A stretch of 9,143 bases of DNA from the NCBI GenBank assembly GCA_031283385.1, contig JAITBW010000056.1, forward strand, positions 1 through 9,143, given 5' to 3'. This stretch comes from Nitrososphaerota archaeon (GTDB lineage Archaea; Thermoproteota; Bathyarchaeia; Bathyarchaeales; Bathycorpusculaceae). The notes beneath the pieces are model-generated. The model saw only the letters and a list, made by a program, of their open reading frames with translations, was not told the origin of the DNA and did no database searches. The position numbers and the translations under genes are program-made. This document shows positions 7,705 to 9,143 of this stretch, in pieces (within the stretch, counting starts at the first letter, position 1; every line of letters starts with the position of its first letter).

Positions 7705-7717
7705 TCCTTTATCCTTT
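7705..7717 (-). promoter_or_regulatory. Ribosome binding site of smc, doubled
   Basis: On the minus strand AAAGGA occurs twice, at 7717-7712 and 7710-7705, one base apart. The nearer copy ends five bases before the TTG at 7699, good spacing for a Shine-Dalgarno site and the main reason to accept that start. The farther copy includes the in-frame stop region and may be chance. Confidence 0.6.
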
Positions 7718-7751
7718 AATAATACTCTTTAGTTAAACATGTCTCATCTCT

Positions 7752-7767
7752 GTATAAAAGTTTATAC
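7752..7767 (-). promoter_or_regulatory. Inverted repeat with TATA-like halves, probable smc promoter
   Basis: GTATAAA (7752-7758) and TTTATAC (7761-7767) form a perfect inverted repeat around AG. Read on the minus strand the element contains CTTTTATAC, a plausible TATA box. A start site about 26 bases downstream would lie near 7730, giving a leader of about 30 bases that contains the smc ribosome binding site. The symmetry would also suit a dimeric regulator or a TATA box used in both directions. Motif and spacing only. Confidence 0.45.
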
Positions 7768-7875
7768 GTATGACGCTACAATTACGGAACTTGTCACTAT
7801 TTTTACTTAACTATTTAATATTCTATACATGATCAAAGTCAGACTTGTTTATGAAACTGTTATGGTGTATAAGTG

Positions 7876-7882
7876 TTATATA
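7876..7882 (+). promoter_or_regulatory. Candidate TATA box for the metallopeptidase-like gene
   Basis: TTATATA on the plus strand fits an archaeal TATA box and would place transcription start near 7905, leaving a leader of about 90 bases. A second candidate, TTTATATC at 7912-7919, would give a leader of about 55 bases. The sequence does not decide between them. No Shine-Dalgarno site is visible before the ATG at 7998. Confidence 0.35.
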
Positions 7883-7997
7883 GAAAATGTTTTAGACAGC
7901 TGTTTTTAGTATTTATATCAACGGTTTTAGTTGCCTGAGTTTTCGAGTAGTATTTTTTGGGTAATCTTTATTTTCATTTACAGAATAACTGTAACTT

Positions 7998-9143
7998 ATG
8001 CCTGTAACGTCTGAAGTCAAGCAAAAAATTATCGGCATTGTAACACTGCTTATAGTTTTCACTATACTTGGCTCCTTATTTATCTCTGGGCGTCCCCAAA
8101 ATACTGCTTTAGCCTCTTATGAAGCGCAGGCTCAAATAATATTTGAAGATGCAAAAAACCAGTTTGAATACATACGAAACGTCACTCTACCCCTAAATAT
8201 TACGCTTTTTGTTTATACAAAACAGCAGGCGATAGAGCGATGGGGAAAAGCCTCCTCAGATTTGAGTACGTCGAACATTTTAAGACAAGAAGCCATATAC
8301 AAAAGCTTGTTTTTAATTGCAGAAAACGATAATCTTTCTGATGCTCTCGTGAATTGGATATCCAGTTGGACTGCAGTTTCGTTTGGTAATGAAATTTATG
8401 TGATATATGAAAATTTTTGGCCATGGGATATGCCTACAGCTGAGGCTGTTTTAATACATGAGCTTACGCATGTTTGGCAATCTGGGCTTCCCTCTCCAGA
8501 TAATTATGATGTTAGCAGGGCTTACAATGCCTTGATGGAAGGTGATGCTGTGTACATGGAGGAGTATTATAAAGCCCAATACACTAACAATAATGGGAGT
8601 GGCAGACCTATTTCTGATGATTCGCATGTTTTGTCTGATTTTTTGTTGTTAGATTCTGTTTATTTTGGTGTTTCTGATGCAGTTGCTGAATTGCATTTGT
8701 TTCCATATGTGAAGGGTAGAGAATTTGTAGCTGCAATAATTGATAATGGTGGCTGGGATATGTTGAATCAATGTTATTCCTCTGTTTGTGCGCCCAGTTC
8801 GACTGCGCATATTCTTCATTTTGATAAATACCTTGCTGATGACGCTGCAAGTCTTGTTTTTGTGCCAACGCCTGTTGATGATGGCTGGGTAAGAGTGTCT
8901 AGTAGTTATGGGAATCCGTCTGATACTTTTGGTGAATATTTCATATATGTTATGTTAGGTCATTGGCTTGATGATAATAGGGTGCAGGAAGTGGCTGCTG
9001 GTTGGTGTGGAGATAGTTTTTCTTATTATGAGCAGGCTAATGATGATTATCTGTTTGTTTGGAATATCACTTGGAGTAGTATACAAGCTGCTTCTGATTT
9101 CAATAGGGCTTTTGTTGATATGCTTAACCTTGCAGAAGCAGAT
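7998..9143 (+). CDS. Membrane-anchored HExxH metallopeptidase-like protein, 3' end beyond window
   Basis: The frame is open from ATG 7998 through the last base (382 codons, no stop), so the gene is partial. The ATG follows an in-frame TAA at 7992-7994, which makes it the first possible start. Residues 10-30 are a hydrophobic segment (IIGIVTLLIVFTILGSLFI), an uncleaved anchor or signal peptide, so the rest probably lies outside the cell. HELTH at 154-158 is a zinc-binding HExxH motif, and Glu181 in LMEGDA, 23 residues after the second His, is a likely third ligand as in gluzincins. Later blocks, FPYVKGREFV, STAHILHFDKYL (268-279) and AAGWCGDSFSYYE (333-345), resemble, from memory, a family of poorly studied bacterial and archaeal secreted proteins. 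Cys259 and Cys264 could form a disulfide. Substrate unknown; proteolysis is inferred. It is divergent from smc, with no evident functional link. Confidence 0.75.
   Translation, partial: MPVTSEVKQKIIGIVTLLIVFTILGSLFISGRPQNTALASYEAQAQIIFEDAKNQFEYIRNVTLPLNITLFVYTKQQAIERWGKASSDLSTSNILRQEAIYKSLFLIAENDNLSDALVNWISSWTAVSFGNEIYVIYENFWPWDMPTAEAVLIHELTHVWQSGLPSPDNYDVSRAYNALMEGDAVYMEEYYKAQYTNNNGSGRPISDDSHVLSDFLLLDSVYFGVSDAVAELHLFPYVKGREFVAAIIDNGGWDMLNQCYSSVCAPSSTAHILHFDKYLADDAASLVFVPTPVDDGWVRVSSSYGNPSDTFGEYFIYVMLGHWLDDNRVQEVAAGWCGDSFSYYEQANDDYLFVWNITWSSIQAASDFNRAFVDMLNLAEAD

Larger units (their letters stand above)
7700..7997. other. Divergent intergenic region
   Basis: 298 AT-rich bases separate smc (minus) from the metallopeptidase-like gene (plus), so promoters for both should lie here. 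It holds the smc ribosome binding site, an inverted repeat with TATA-like halves at 7752-7767, and TATA-like stretches for the plus strand at 7876-7882 and 7912-7919. I see no open reading frame of note, no tRNA-like cloverleaf, no strong hairpin and no CRISPR-type repeat. Confidence 0.7.

Noticed and set aside
7700..7997. Possible small RNA or tRNA in the divergent gap
   Set aside because: I found no cloverleaf, box C/D or strong stem. Short repeats such as GTTTTAG are expected in AT-rich DNA.
8200..8868. Two minus-strand open frames opposite the metallopeptidase-like gene
   Set aside because: They are antisense to a frame with a membrane segment and HExxH motif. Their Gln/His-rich products are complements of T/G-rich coding DNA.

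Overview
The window is chromosomal DNA from an archaeon. It carries an archaeal-type glutamyl-tRNA synthetase, the signal recognition particle protein SRP19 and ribosomal protein S8e, which are found in archaea and eukaryotes but not bacteria. Beside them is a prokaryotic SMC-ScpA-ScpB condensin set. The DNA is AT-rich by eye, promoters look like archaeal TATA boxes, and several starts are TTG or GTG. From the style of the SMC and ScpA proteins I would guess a TACK-group archaeon such as Bathyarchaeia; this is inference and no search was run.

Layout: (1) 42-2189, plus strand: gltX then srp19, 21 bases apart, probably one operon. (2) 2188-2210: a short hairpin with T-runs on both strands, between the convergent 3' ends of srp19 and rps8e. 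(3) 2209-7699, minus strand, transcribed from right to left: smc, scpA, scpB, then rps8e. smc and scpA overlap by one base (TAATG), scpA and scpB overlap by 29 bases, and rps8e follows 64 bases later with its own likely TATA box and ribosome binding site. (4) 7700-7997: a divergent intergenic region holding promoter candidates for both directions. (5) 7998 to the window edge, plus strand: a membrane-anchored zinc-metallopeptidase-like protein (HExxH plus a downstream Glu), cut off at its 3' end.

How the genes work together: SMC (ATPase and coiled coil), ScpA (kleisin bridge) and ScpB (winged-helix dimer on the kleisin) form one complex for chromosome compaction and segregation. Their overlapping reading frames suggest coupled translation. 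gltX, srp19 and rps8e belong to translation and protein targeting. The last gene shows no link to these beyond its position.

Most of the window is ordinary core genome. The points most worth a second look are the uncharacterised metallopeptidase-like gene, the long Thr/Gln-rich tail on ScpB behind a TTG start, and sharp changes in third-codon-base preference within and between genes. I see no CRISPR array, insertion sequence, tRNA or rRNA gene, and no convincing new multi-gene system.
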